64,000 nucleotides of DNA, taken from Bacteroidales bacterium. Its GTDB lineage: Bacteria > Bacteroidota > Bacteroidia > Bacteroidales > F082. Below are positions 8,660-16,635 of the stretch, one piece after another; within the stretch, counting starts at the first letter, position 1; every line of letters begins with the position of its first letter. The translations under genes and the position numbers were made by a program. The notes beneath the pieces were generated by a model. It was not told the DNA's origin, did no database searches, and was given only the letters and a program-made list of their open reading frames with translations. Location: NCBI GenBank assembly GCA_016284305.1, contig JAEEON010000045.1:1-64000 (forward strand), read 5' to 3'.

Positions 8660-8848
8660 TTATTTGATCTCCTTGTGGAGGGTCATTTTTTTCAAAATAG
8701 GGTTATACTTCATTAATTCCAAACGGTCAGGCGTATTCTTCTTGTTCTTGTAGGTAAAGTACCTGGAGGTACCAGGCATGCCGCTGGCCTTATGTTCCGT
8801 GCACTCGAGGATAACCTTGATACGTGCGTCTTTCTGTTTCTTTGACAT
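8660..8848 (-). CDS. rpmG: 50S ribosomal protein L33
   Basis: 62 residues. The typical L33 sequence [16 protein letters not shown]...[23 protein letters not shown] is present. Only one of the usual Cys pairs is visible (ECTEHK), so this looks like a zinc-free or reduced type. L28 (rpmB) commonly precedes it in related genomes but is not found upstream here. Its promoter is the -7/-33 pair at 8877-8907. It heads the operon with DUF4295, ftsY and rimO. Confidence 0.95.
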   Translation of the reverse strand: MSKKQKDARIKVILECTEHKASGMPGTSRYFTYKNKKNTPDRLELMKYNPILKKMTLHKEIK

Positions 8849-8876
8849 TGCTTTACTTCCTTTTCAAATTCGGACT

Positions 8877-8907
8877 GCAAAATTAGAACATTTTTTTGAA
8901 TTGACAA
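8877..8907 (-). promoter_or_regulatory. Promoter of rpmG operon
   Basis: On the minus strand the -7 box TAATTTTGC (8877-8885) is preceded by TTG (8905-8907) at a 19-base spacing. It lies 28 bases before the rpmG ATG. Confidence 0.75.
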
Positions 8908-8932
8908 GTGAATTGAGGAGAAAATTTTTTAA

Positions 8933-8992
8933 AAAGAAGAAAGAAGTAAGAAGTAAGGAGTAAGAAGCATCTTTCACCTCTCACCTTTCACC
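8933..8992 (-). repeat. Composite heptamer array (GAAGTAA type then GGTGAAA type)
   Basis: Directly after the ftcD stop come minus-strand GGTGAGG/GGTGAAA/GGTGAGA units, followed by a block that reads as GAAGTAA units on the plus strand. Each unit holds a TGA or TAA on one strand. Confidence 0.75.
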
Positions 8993-10690
8993 TCACCCAT
9001 TGATCACTTTGTTCACAATCTCCAAGATCTCGGCCTCTTCTTTGAGAGCGGCGGCTTCGATGTCGGCAGCTTCCTTGAGGATCTGAGCTTTGAAGACTTC
9101 ATCTTTCAACGAAGCAGCGTTGATCTTGACATTCAGATGAGCTCCCATGACTGCTGAGCGGGCACACAGAGCTCCCACGCCAGCATCGGTGACGGAGTTA
9201 GGATTGCCAGTCTCGGCCATGGCACGGACGACCTCGAATGCCTTGAAGGCAGCCTTCATGGTATGGAAAGGCACCTCGGTGGCATACTTGGTGGCGTCTT
9301 GGATAGCCTGACTACGGGCGGCCTTCTCTTCATCGGTCTTCTTAGGCAGGCCAAAGGCCGCCATGATGGTGTTGAAGGCGTTGGTGTCCTCATCGACCAA
9401 CTCGAGGAGTTCGTCTTTGATGGCCTGGCCCTTGACGGCCCAGTTGGAGAACTCTTCCCAGCGCTCGTCCCAACCCGGCTTATGTGACGAGAGGTTGGCA
9501 ACCATGGTAGCCAAAGAAGCGCCGAGGGCACCCATATAGGCTGAGATGGAGCCACCACCAGGTGCTGGACTCTCGCTGGCAGTCTCGTTGGCGAAGCCCG
9601 TGCAGGTCATGTCAACAAGTTTCTTCTGGGTATGGTCTTCGATGAGGTATTCGATGACCTTCTCCTTCGGGTTGAACGGCTTCAGGTCGTCGAGGCCCAT
9701 CGACTTGATGGCGATCTTCATGATTTCTTCCTCACTCACGCCGAGACTACGCTGTTGCTTAGCCAGGTAGAAACGACCAGCATCCATCAACACCTTCTTA
9801 GGAATAAGGCCGACGATCTCGCAGCCAGTGACACGCACGCCACGGGCAGCGGCTTTAGCACAGACCTCTTCGAAGCAGACGTGTACGGGAGAAACGCTGA
9901 TGTTGGTGATGTTCATCGACACCTGGGCGATGCCATAGTCCTCGATAAACCAGCCGATGGCTTTGGTGCATTTGAGCGTTCCAGGGATCATGATGGTCTT
10001 GCCGTTCTCGTCTTTCATCGGCTTGCCAGTCACCTTGCCACCCTCACGTTGCGGGCGACCCTTCTCACGCACGTCGAAAGCGATGGCATTGGCGCGGCGA
10101 GTAGAAGTGGTGTTGAGGTTATAGTTGATGGCCACCAGGAAATCGCGGGCTCCCACTTGGGTAGCACCGGTATGGGCCACATGTTCGTTCCATTCGTTGG
10201 GACCGAAGTCGGGTTTCCACTGTTCCGAACCGAGGCGCGAGGCCAACGACTCGTATTCACCCGTACGGCAATAGGCGAGGTTGCGGCGTTCCGGACGGAA
10301 AGCGGCGTCCTCATAGCAATAGATCGGGATGTTGAGCTCGTTGCCGAGACGCTCGCCCAGCTTGTGGGCATAACCGACGACCTCTTCCATCGTGATGTTG
10401 CTCACAGGGATGAGAGGGCACACGTCGGTGGCACCTTGACGCGGGTGGGCACCGTGGTGTTGGCTCATATCGATGAGCTCAGCGGCTTTCTTCACTACGC
10501 GATAGGCAGCTTCGCAAACTGGTTCCGGCTCACCCACAAAGGTGATGACGGTACGGTTGGTAGTCATTCCTGGATCAACGTCAAGCAACTTGACGCCTTC
10601 TACTTTCTCAATTTCAGCGGTAACTTGATCTATGATGTTTTTGTCGCGGCCTTCGCTGATATTCGGCACGCATTCGATGAGTTGTCTCAT
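8993..10690 (-). CDS. ftcD: Glutamate formimidoyltransferase / formimidotetrahydrofolate cyclodeaminase
   Basis: 565 residues from the ATG at 10690; an upstream in-frame start would add 26 non-homologous residues across the -7 box, so it was rejected. The enzyme moves the formimino group of formiminoglutamate to tetrahydrofolate and then deaminates it, the last steps of histidine breakdown. The N-terminal transferase begins MRQLIECVPNISEGRD, with the folate-site GAHPRQGATDVCP about residues 80-92; the cyclodeaminase domain starts near residue 355 with APGGGSISAYMGALGASL. It has its own -7 box. HutI is encoded upstream, two genes away. Confidence 0.95.
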   Translation of the reverse strand: MRQLIECVPNISEGRDKNIIDQVTAEIEKVEGVKLLDVDPGMTTNRTVITFVGEPEPVCEAAYRVVKKAAELIDMSQHHGAHPRQGATDVCPLIPVSNITMEEVVGYAHKLGERLGNELNIPIYCYEDAAFRPERRNLAYCRTGEYESLASRLGSEQWKPDFGPNEWNEHVAHTGATQVGARDFLVAINYNLNTTSTRRANAIAFDVREKGRPQREGGKVTGKPMKDENGKTIMIPGTLKCTKAIGWFIEDYGIAQVSMNITNISVSPVHVCFEEVCAKAAARGVRVTGCEIVGLIPKKVLMDAGRFYLAKQQRSLGVSEEEIMKIAIKSMGLDDLKPFNPKEKVIEYLIEDHTQKKLVDMTCTGFANETASESPAPGGGSISAYMGALGASLATMVANLSSHKPGWDERWEEFSNWAVKGQAIKDELLELVDEDTNAFNTIMAAFGLPKKTDEEKAARSQAIQDATKYATEVPFHTMKAAFKAFEVVRAMAETGNPNSVTDAGVGALCARSAVMGAHLNVKINAASLKDEVFKAQILKEAADIEAAALKEEAEILEIVNKVING

Positions 10691-10717
10691 ATTTATTTTG
10701 TTAGATTTTAAGCGACT

Positions 10718-10726
10718 GCAAAGGTA
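10718..10726 (-). promoter_or_regulatory. -7 box TACCTTTGC for ftcD
   Basis: It lies on the minus strand 27 bases before the ftcD ATG. It shows that ftcD can be transcribed apart from the hutI-side genes. No clear -33 box. Confidence 0.6.
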
Positions 10727-10793
10727 CGGCTTTTTCCTTATGAAAAAAGCAAGCCGTACAGTTTTCATTCAAGACAAGGTTTCCCTCACCTTA

Positions 10794-12248
10794 TTAATAT
10801 TGTTCCTCTTGTTCTTCTTGTTCCTCTTCAAGTTGTTTCTCGCGAATCACAATCTTGTCTTCCCTCTTCTCCTTCCAGTCGGACGTGAACGAGAGGCCGA
10901 ACTGGATGTGAAGGCTGGAGGTGTTTGCCGGATTGATGAATCCGAACACGTTGTTTGTGGCGATATAGAACAAAGAACCACCGAGATTCGCACTCAACCC
11001 CACGCCCAAGTTAAGCATGTTTCCTGGCATCATCGTATAGGTCGCCACCACATCATATTTGTCTTGGAACGACCCGGTATAGGCCAATGTCAAAGCAGGA
11101 CGCAGGCCGATGCCACTGCAGTAACCCGTCAGCTGGGCTGAGAAACGGTGTTCAGGCGTCAAGTCATAGTAGCCACGCACCATCATCGTCGTGTTCAAGC
11201 CAGAAGTGTAACCGGTCAAGGCCTCAGAACTAAGGTCGAAGTAGTGGACAATCGTATCCATCAACTTGCTGAAATAATGCGGATCATCAATGAAGCCCTG
11301 CACCTGCTCCGTGGTCAGTCCTTGGAACACAAACGAGCCCTCGTCGAACATGTCACCAGCATCGTTCACCTGGCCGACGAACCGGACACTGAAGTTGTTC
11401 CAACGGATGAATCCCAGGTCGTTGACAGCGGCGGCAACACCAATCTGGTCGTTGATCTTGTACTCCGCACCAAGGTCGATGCCTCCGCCATAGTTCTTGA
11501 ACAAGTTGGCGATATTGAAACGGCTGTCAACGATGTCAACATCACCATTATGCATCGAGAGTTGGTAAGGGATGGTGGCCCGCACATCGATGGCACCCGA
11601 GGCGCTCAAGGCATAGGTATCGGGATCTGTCACCAACTTGAAGTTCATGGCTTTCGATTTGGCATCGGCATAGCCCATTAAGAACTTGAAGCGAGCGCCA
11701 ATGTTGAGTTTTTCGGTAAGACTCATCTGATACCCGAAGTTGAATTCTTGATAGCCTCTGGCAGCCACACCATAGTTGGCTCTTGCCGGATGGTCTTCTC
11801 CCATGAACGAGGCATTGCCGTTGACCGCCAGCTCGAAGAACTCGCGATTGTAACGGAAGGTCTCCATCTCACGGAAGCGATGGCTATAGGTGAAATAGCC
11901 GTGTTTGGTAGCGCGACCGCAATTGAAGATATCAAACGCCACATTCGTGTTGAGGTAGTTGTTTCTGCGCATGCTGGCCACACCTTCGTTGAGATCAAGG
12001 ACCACAGGATGCAACTTATTGTTCAGCTTGAAGAACTTCCTGTATTTTAACCCGATGTTCTGAACGCCAATGTTAATGCCGCCCAAAGCCATGTCGAAGT
12101 AACCATAGTCGGCCGTAAAAAAGGCAGGATTCGCGAACACGTTACGAGGGTTGTTTCGCATAAAGTCAACGGGCGAGATCATCTGAGCCGATGCCATGGT
12201 GCCCAATCCCAGCAAAAGTGCCAGGAGCATCATTCTTACTTTTCTCAT
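10794..12248 (-). CDS. DUF5723-family outer-membrane protein
   Basis: 484 residues with a signal peptide (MRKVRMMLLALLLGLGTMASAQ). The mature start MISPVDFMRNNPRNVFANPAFF followed by many alternating aromatic/polar beta strands is typical of DUF5723, a Bacteroidetes family predicted to be an outer-membrane beta barrel. The C-terminus is a charged low-complexity tail (REKQLEEEQEEQEEQ) past the barrel. It starts 15 bases after the lipoprotein gene at 12264, so the two probably act together at the outer membrane. No substrate can be named. Confidence 0.75.
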   Translation of the reverse strand: MRKVRMMLLALLLGLGTMASAQMISPVDFMRNNPRNVFANPAFFTADYGYFDMALGGINIGVQNIGLKYRKFFKLNNKLHPVVLDLNEGVASMRRNNYLNTNVAFDIFNCGRATKHGYFTYSHRFREMETFRYNREFFELAVNGNASFMGEDHPARANYGVAARGYQEFNFGYQMSLTEKLNIGARFKFLMGYADAKSKAMNFKLVTDPDTYALSASGAIDVRATIPYQLSMHNGDVDIVDSRFNIANLFKNYGGGIDLGAEYKINDQIGVAAAVNDLGFIRWNNFSVRFVGQVNDAGDMFDEGSFVFQGLTTEQVQGFIDDPHYFSKLMDTIVHYFDLSSEALTGYTSGLNTTMMVRGYYDLTPEHRFSAQLTGYCSGIGLRPALTLAYTGSFQDKYDVVATYTMMPGNMLNLGVGLSANLGGSLFYIATNNVFGFINPANTSSLHIQFGLSFTSDWKEKREDKIVIREKQLEEEQEEQEEQY

Positions 12249-12263
12249 CTCTCTTCCTTTTCG

Positions 12264-13793
12264 TTATAAACCAAGGTCATTGACATTGCCATCATAAAGG
12301 ACATCCGCTTTGAGCGTCACCTTCAGCTTGTCTTCCAAGTTCAATTGGACGTCATTGCCATCGGTATCCACGCCCAGTTTAAGGTACAGCTTATCGGATT
12401 GCATCACATGCGACAACAAGTCATGAGTTACCATGACGGTTTTCTCGGTTTTGACAGGACGCCCATTGAACGACCCTTCAATATTTTGGTAATCAGTAAA
12501 CAAAGAGTCAGAAATCAGATGTGTCTCCGGATCGATGGTGAACAGCTGAGCGGAGATGTTGAACGGCAACTCCGACACAAAGTCAACGTAGAGCAACACG
12601 TGCTGGATCATCTCAGGAGCTTCGATTTCGGAGACGTTCATGTCGATGGTGTCCGTGTAAGTCACATTCGGAATGTTGAACTTCAACGGCAGGACGATAT
12701 CTGCTCTGATGCCGATGGTAGAGGTGTCCTGGAGAGTCACCAGATAGTCAAGGCCGTTGGGGTTAAAGACCACCTCACCGGCGATACACAAGGAGTCGAA
12801 CTCGGTATTCATTCCAAGATTCAACACCCTATCGAAGAACAGGTTGTATTCAGGGGTGTAGTTGACATCCAAGGTCACAGGATAGCTCTCAAAGATATGG
12901 GTGGGTGGGTTGGGCCCGCCGTGCAACATTGCCGTGTCGATGCGCAAGCTTCCTTCCACGTTGAAAGAGTTGCGGTCCCACAGAGAGAGCTGGGCTTCCA
13001 CAAACTGAATCTCACCATTGACGTTCTCAATTGGCAGCTTGAATGCACTATCGATGGAGAAGGTGGTTCCATAGCTATTCACATAGCCACTCAGTTCCTG
13101 GATACAAAGATTGCTCACTGTAATATTTCCTTCAAATGGGAAAGAAGGCTCGGTATAGTCATAGGCCACATAATAGATGTCATAGATAAACTTGAGCGTG
13201 TTGAGCTCAGCGGCGTCAAGTTGTACGCCAGCCACGTCCACCTCGGTCACGCCATCAAGCACCGCCTCACGTTCAAAAGGAGTGCCGTCGGCATTGGTGA
13301 TGCTGGGCGACTTGACGACGATCTTCTGGATGGTGGAGAGGGTGCTCTTCATCAGGAAGTAGAACTTGCCCGAGCGTATCTTGGCCGACATGATGCGGAA
13401 AGCATCCGAATCGAGTTCGACGTTTTGTTCCAGGTGAATCACATCGTTCATGGGCTCAGGAAGAACCTCGGGGTGGGGGTTCTCAACGCTCCATTCCACA
13501 TCGTATGACATGTCATTGACACTCATGAAGTCCCTTCCCATGAGCACGGTATCCATCACGTAATGATAGGTAATCTGGAGATTGCCTTCAGCATCGTAAG
13601 TCACCATGTCGTTTTCTGCCAATTGATCCAGGAGATTATCCAGCCCTACCCCAACGGTTCCGATAGGCAGATTCCACTGTCCTTCAGCATGAACCTCTTC
13701 CAACTCACTGAAGTCGAACAGGTCCCCGTAACAGGAACCCAGCAACATGGTCATCAGCAAGCATGTCGCTACTAATAATGGTCTTCTTTTCAT
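12264..13793 (-). CDS. Large lipoprotein of unknown function
   Basis: 509 residues with a lipoprotein signal: MKRRPLLVATCLLMTMLLGSC, where the Cys is about residue 21. The rest is rich in beta strands with alternating hydrophobic residues and repeated NITVSN / LRIDTAM-like segments, suggesting a multi-domain beta protein on the periplasmic or surface side. No enzyme motif was seen. It lies between hutI (16 bases upstream) and the DUF5723 gene (15 bases downstream) in one probable operon, so a shared function with the barrel is the best guess. Confidence 0.72.
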   Translation of the reverse strand: MKRRPLLVATCLLMTMLLGSCYGDLFDFSELEEVHAEGQWNLPIGTVGVGLDNLLDQLAENDMVTYDAEGNLQITYHYVMDTVLMGRDFMSVNDMSYDVEWSVENPHPEVLPEPMNDVIHLEQNVELDSDAFRIMSAKIRSGKFYFLMKSTLSTIQKIVVKSPSITNADGTPFEREAVLDGVTEVDVAGVQLDAAELNTLKFIYDIYYVAYDYTEPSFPFEGNITVSNLCIQELSGYVNSYGTTFSIDSAFKLPIENVNGEIQFVEAQLSLWDRNSFNVEGSLRIDTAMLHGGPNPPTHIFESYPVTLDVNYTPEYNLFFDRVLNLGMNTEFDSLCIAGEVVFNPNGLDYLVTLQDTSTIGIRADIVLPLKFNIPNVTYTDTIDMNVSEIEAPEMIQHVLLYVDFVSELPFNISAQLFTIDPETHLISDSLFTDYQNIEGSFNGRPVKTEKTVMVTHDLLSHVMQSDKLYLKLGVDTDGNDVQLNLEDKLKVTLKADVLYDGNVNDLGL

Positions 13794-13809
13794 TTTATTC
13801 TGTTTTTAT

Positions 13810-15054
13810 TTATGATACAAATTTACCGTTCAGGATCATTTTGGCGACCTTGTTGGTGCCATAGAAATAAGGCATATACTCCAGCTGAGTCATCGGCTCG
13901 GTGACGATGAGGTTAGCGATTTTGCCTTTGGTGATGCTGCCCAACTCGTCGCTGACACCCATGGCGTATGCCGTGTTGAGTGTCGTGGCGTTGAGTGCCT
14001 CTTCGGGAGTAAGCCGATAGCGGATGCAGGCCATGGACAGGATGAGTTGCATATTTCCCGAAGGCGAAGTGCCCGGGTTGAAGTCGGAAGCCATTGCCAC
14101 AGGCAAGCCTTGACGGATCATCTCACGAGCGGGCGACAAAGGCAGGTTGAGGAAGAAGGCACAGCCAGGCAACACCGTAGGCATCGTCTCGGTGTCCTTC
14201 AAGCAGTCAATCTCAGCCTGTCCGATTTGTTCCAGATGATCGACGGATATGGCACCATATTTCACACCCACCTGGACGCCGCCAGAGATGGCCATCTCGT
14301 TGGCATGGATCTTCGGCCTCATGCCGTATTTGATGCCGGCCATCAGGATGCGTTCCGTGTCATCGCAAGTGAAGAAACCTTGATCGCAGAACACGTCGAT
14401 GAAGTCGGCCAAGTCCTCAGCGGCCACCAAGGGAATCATCTCGTTGATGACCAGGTCCACATAGTCCTGTTGATGCCCGCGGTATTCCATGGGGATGCCA
14501 TGGGCGCCAAGGAAGTTTGACTTGATGGTGAGAGGCGAGGTCTCCTTGAGTCGGCGGATTACGCGCAACAGCTTCAGCTCACTCTCGGTAGAGAGGCCAT
14601 AGCCGCTCTTGATCTCGATGGCACCTGTACCCATCCTCATCACCTCGTCGAGGCGTTTCTCTGCCATGTCGTAGAGTTCATCTTCTGAGGCGGCAGCCGT
14701 GGCTTTGGCGGAGTTAAGGATGCCCCCTCCCCGCTTGGCAATCTCCTCATAGCTGAGACCCCGTATCTTGTCAACGAACTCCAGCTCACGAGAGTTGGCA
14801 TAAACAAGATGTGTGTGTGAGTCGCAGAAAGCTGGCATCACAACACAACCTTTCATATCATAAACACGATGATTTTCAGCTAGATACTTCCGATATGCAT
14901 CGGAGTCCATAGGACCATAATCGAGAATCTTCTTGCCACGGGTAATTAAAAACGCGTCTTTGATTCGACCTGTCTCCGACATCTCAGCGCCTTTCTTCAT
15001 CAAAAGGCCCTTTTCTTCAATGCCGACAAGCTCTTTGATATTGACTAACAGCAT
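13810..15054 (-). CDS. hutI: Imidazolonepropionase
   Basis: 414 residues from the ATG at 15054 (MLLVNIKELVGIEEKG); the open frame extends upstream over the promoter without homology and was trimmed. It hydrolyses imidazolone-5-propionate to formiminoglutamate in histidine degradation. It is an amidohydrolase: the metal-site HTHLVYANSRELEF follows CVVMPAFCDS, a central IHANE is present, and SDFNPGTSPSGNMQLILSMAC lies near the C-terminus. FtcD, which uses its product, is encoded at 8993. HutH and HutU are not in the window. Confidence 0.95.
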   Translation of the reverse strand: MLLVNIKELVGIEEKGLLMKKGAEMSETGRIKDAFLITRGKKILDYGPMDSDAYRKYLAENHRVYDMKGCVVMPAFCDSHTHLVYANSRELEFVDKIRGLSYEEIAKRGGGILNSAKATAAASEDELYDMAEKRLDEVMRMGTGAIEIKSGYGLSTESELKLLRVIRRLKETSPLTIKSNFLGAHGIPMEYRGHQQDYVDLVINEMIPLVAAEDLADFIDVFCDQGFFTCDDTERILMAGIKYGMRPKIHANEMAISGGVQVGVKYGAISVDHLEQIGQAEIDCLKDTETMPTVLPGCAFFLNLPLSPAREMIRQGLPVAMASDFNPGTSPSGNMQLILSMACIRYRLTPEEALNATTLNTAYAMGVSDELGSITKGKIANLIVTEPMTQLEYMPYFYGTNKVAKMILNGKFVS

Positions 15055-15072
15055 AGAATTGGATTTAAAGCA

Positions 15073-15080
15073 CAAAGATA
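15073..15080 (-). promoter_or_regulatory. -7 box TATCTTTG for hutI
   Basis: It lies on the minus strand 18 bases before the hutI ATG. It is back to back with the thioredoxin promoter at 15094. Confidence 0.6.
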
Positions 15081-15093
15081 AAAATAATTTCAT

Positions 15094-15102
15094 TATTTTT
15101 GC
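15094..15102 (+). promoter_or_regulatory. -7 box TATTTTTGC for the thioredoxin pair
   Basis: It matches TAnnTTTG and lies 28 bases before the ATG at 15131. Confidence 0.6.
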
Positions 15103-15130
15103 CCTTTCTTTCATAAAAGCGGAAAAAAAC

Positions 15131-15565
15131 ATGAAAAAAACCATTCTTTTCGCACTTCTTCTCGCTGTCACCCTAGGTGCTACAGCCCAAGACAAGACGA
15201 AAGCTTCCAAGGTGAAACACATCACCTATAAAGAATTTTTGAAGAAAATCTGGGACTTTGAGAAAAACCCGGAAACCTTTGTCTATAAAGGCAAGACAGC
15301 TGCCATCGTTGACTTTTACGCCGATTGGTGCGGACCCTGCCGTAAAACAGCCCCTGTGCTGGAGAAACTTGCTAACGAATTTGACGGCAAGTTGCTCATA
15401 TACAAAATCAACGTGGATCAGGAACGCGATTTGGCTTCAGCATTTCAGGTGAGAAGCATCCCTACGCTATTGTTCATCCCCGTAAAAGGGCAACCGATGA
15501 TGCAAGTGGGCGCCTTGAATGAAGAACAGTTCAGGGACATCATTGGCAAACACCTTGTCAAGTAA
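15131..15565 (+). CDS. Secreted thioredoxin-family protein
   Basis: 144 residues from the ATG at 15131, which gives a proper signal peptide (MKKTILFALLLAVTLGATAQ); a longer upstream frame lacks homology. The thioredoxin fold carries the redox site WCGPC (first Cys about residue 67) in VDFYADWCGPCRKTAPVLEKL and a cis-Pro in RSIPTLLF. It is likely a periplasmic disulfide reductase or oxidase. The next gene is a paralogue sharing the IWDFE-PE-YKG lead-in, so this is a tandem duplication with one soluble and one lipid-anchored copy. Confidence 0.88.
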   Translation: MKKTILFALLLAVTLGATAQDKTKASKVKHITYKEFLKKIWDFEKNPETFVYKGKTAAIVDFYADWCGPCRKTAPVLEKLANEFDGKLLIYKINVDQERDLASAFQVRSIPTLLFIPVKGQPMMQVGALNEEQFRDIIGKHLVK

Positions 15566-15577
15566 CATCTTTCGGTG

Positions 15578-16012
15578 ATGAAAAAAGTGCTGGTTTTCAT
15601 GCTGCTATTAATGGCTGGAATGGTCGCCTGTGGCCCTGAAGAAAAGACCCAACCCCTCTCCTATCAAGGCTTCATCGAGAACATCTGGGACTTCGAAACC
15701 CATCCAGAGGAATACGTCTTCAAGGGAAGCACGCCCATCATTGTTGACTTCTTCGCCAACTGGTGCGGACCCTGCCGAAAGCTGCTTCCCCTGATGGAAA
15801 TGATGGCCAATGAATACGAGGGCAGGATCACCGTTTACACAGTCGATGTTGACAAGGAGAAACCCTTGGCCAATTTCTTTCAGGTAAAAGGCCTTCCTGT
15901 GTTTTTCATTTTCTCCACCGACGGCATTTTCAAAAGATACAACGGAACCCCGACGGAAGCAGAGTTCAGGGGGCTCATTGAAGAGGAACTAAATAAAAAG
16001 ATTAAGGCTTGA
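15578..16012 (+). CDS. Lipid-anchored thioredoxin-family protein
   Basis: 144 residues. The ATG at 15578 is preferred over the GTG one codon earlier. The signal MKKVLVFMLLLMAGMVAC ends in a lipobox Cys near residue 18. The redox motif WCGPC (first Cys about residue 63) and cis-Pro (KGLPVFFIF) are intact. It is closely related to the preceding gene and 12 bases after it. Lipidation should fix it to a membrane, perhaps for electron transfer with the soluble copy. It overlaps the next gene by four bases (TTGA). Confidence 0.87.
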   Translation: MKKVLVFMLLLMAGMVACGPEEKTQPLSYQGFIENIWDFETHPEEYVFKGSTPIIVDFFANWCGPCRKLLPLMEMMANEYEGRITVYTVDVDKEKPLANFFQVKGLPVFFIFSTDGIFKRYNGTPTEAEFRGLIEEELNKKIKA

Positions 16013-16611
16013 CTGTTTTTTGCACCGCATATTTCCCTTGCATTAGCTACTTGGCGCGATATATCGAAGATTCGTCGCCTGTGATTGAGGTTTGGGAAAC
16101 CTATCACAAGCAAACCTACCGCAATCGCTGCCGCGTGATGACCGCCAACGGCGTGGAGAGCCTGAGCGTGCCCGTCATCAAAGTCAACGGCAACCACACC
16201 ATGACCAAAGATGTCATCATCAGTTACAAGGAGCATTGGCAACAAATCCACCGCCGCTGTCTGGAGTCAGCCTACAAGGCATCTCCGTATTTCGACCATT
16301 ATTATCCTTTCCTGAAACCTATCTTCGAAGAGCGTTTTGAACGGCTTATCGATTTGAACGACAACGCTTTGGAAGCTATTCTCAAAATATTGAAGATAAA
16401 AAAGGAAATCATCCATACCGACGACTACCTTCGGAATCCAGACAACGACCTCCGGGAGGCCTTCAACCCAAAAACGATTCCACATCCCGAACTATTCCCC
16501 GAATACTACCAAGTCTTCAGTGCAAAGTATCCCTTCGCCCCCGACTTGAGCATCTTGGACCTCATCTTCAACGAAGGACCACAATCGGCAACCTTCCTAG
16601 CGAGACACTGA
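16009..16611 (+). CDS. WbqC-like family protein
   Basis: 200 residues. WbqC-like features are visible: CTAYFPCISYLARY at the start, then QTYRNRCRVMTANGVESLSVPV and a His/Tyr-rich SYKEHWQQIHRRCLESAYKASPYFDHYYPFL. The family is linked to polysaccharide and cell-envelope modification, but its reaction is not well established. The start is TTG, overlapping the thioredoxin stop in TTGA, so translation is probably coupled. The combination of two thioredoxins and WbqC may reflect shared transcription only. Confidence 0.75.
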   Translation: MTVFCTAYFPCISYLARYIEDSSPVIEVWETYHKQTYRNRCRVMTANGVESLSVPVIKVNGNHTMTKDVIISYKEHWQQIHRRCLESAYKASPYFDHYYPFLKPIFEERFERLIDLNDNALEAILKILKIKKEIIHTDDYLRNPDNDLREAFNPKTIPHPELFPEYYQVFSAKYPFAPDLSILDLIFNEGPQSATFLARH

Positions 16612-16635
16612 ACCTCTCACCTCTCACCTCTCCGG
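16612..16635 (-). repeat. GGTGAGA heptamer array spanning a stop codon
   Basis: Minus-strand units AGAGGTG/AGAGGTG/AGAGGTT fill the gap between convergent genes. The stop TGA of the HD phosphohydrolase (16624-16626) is itself part of the repeat. Confidence 0.75.
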
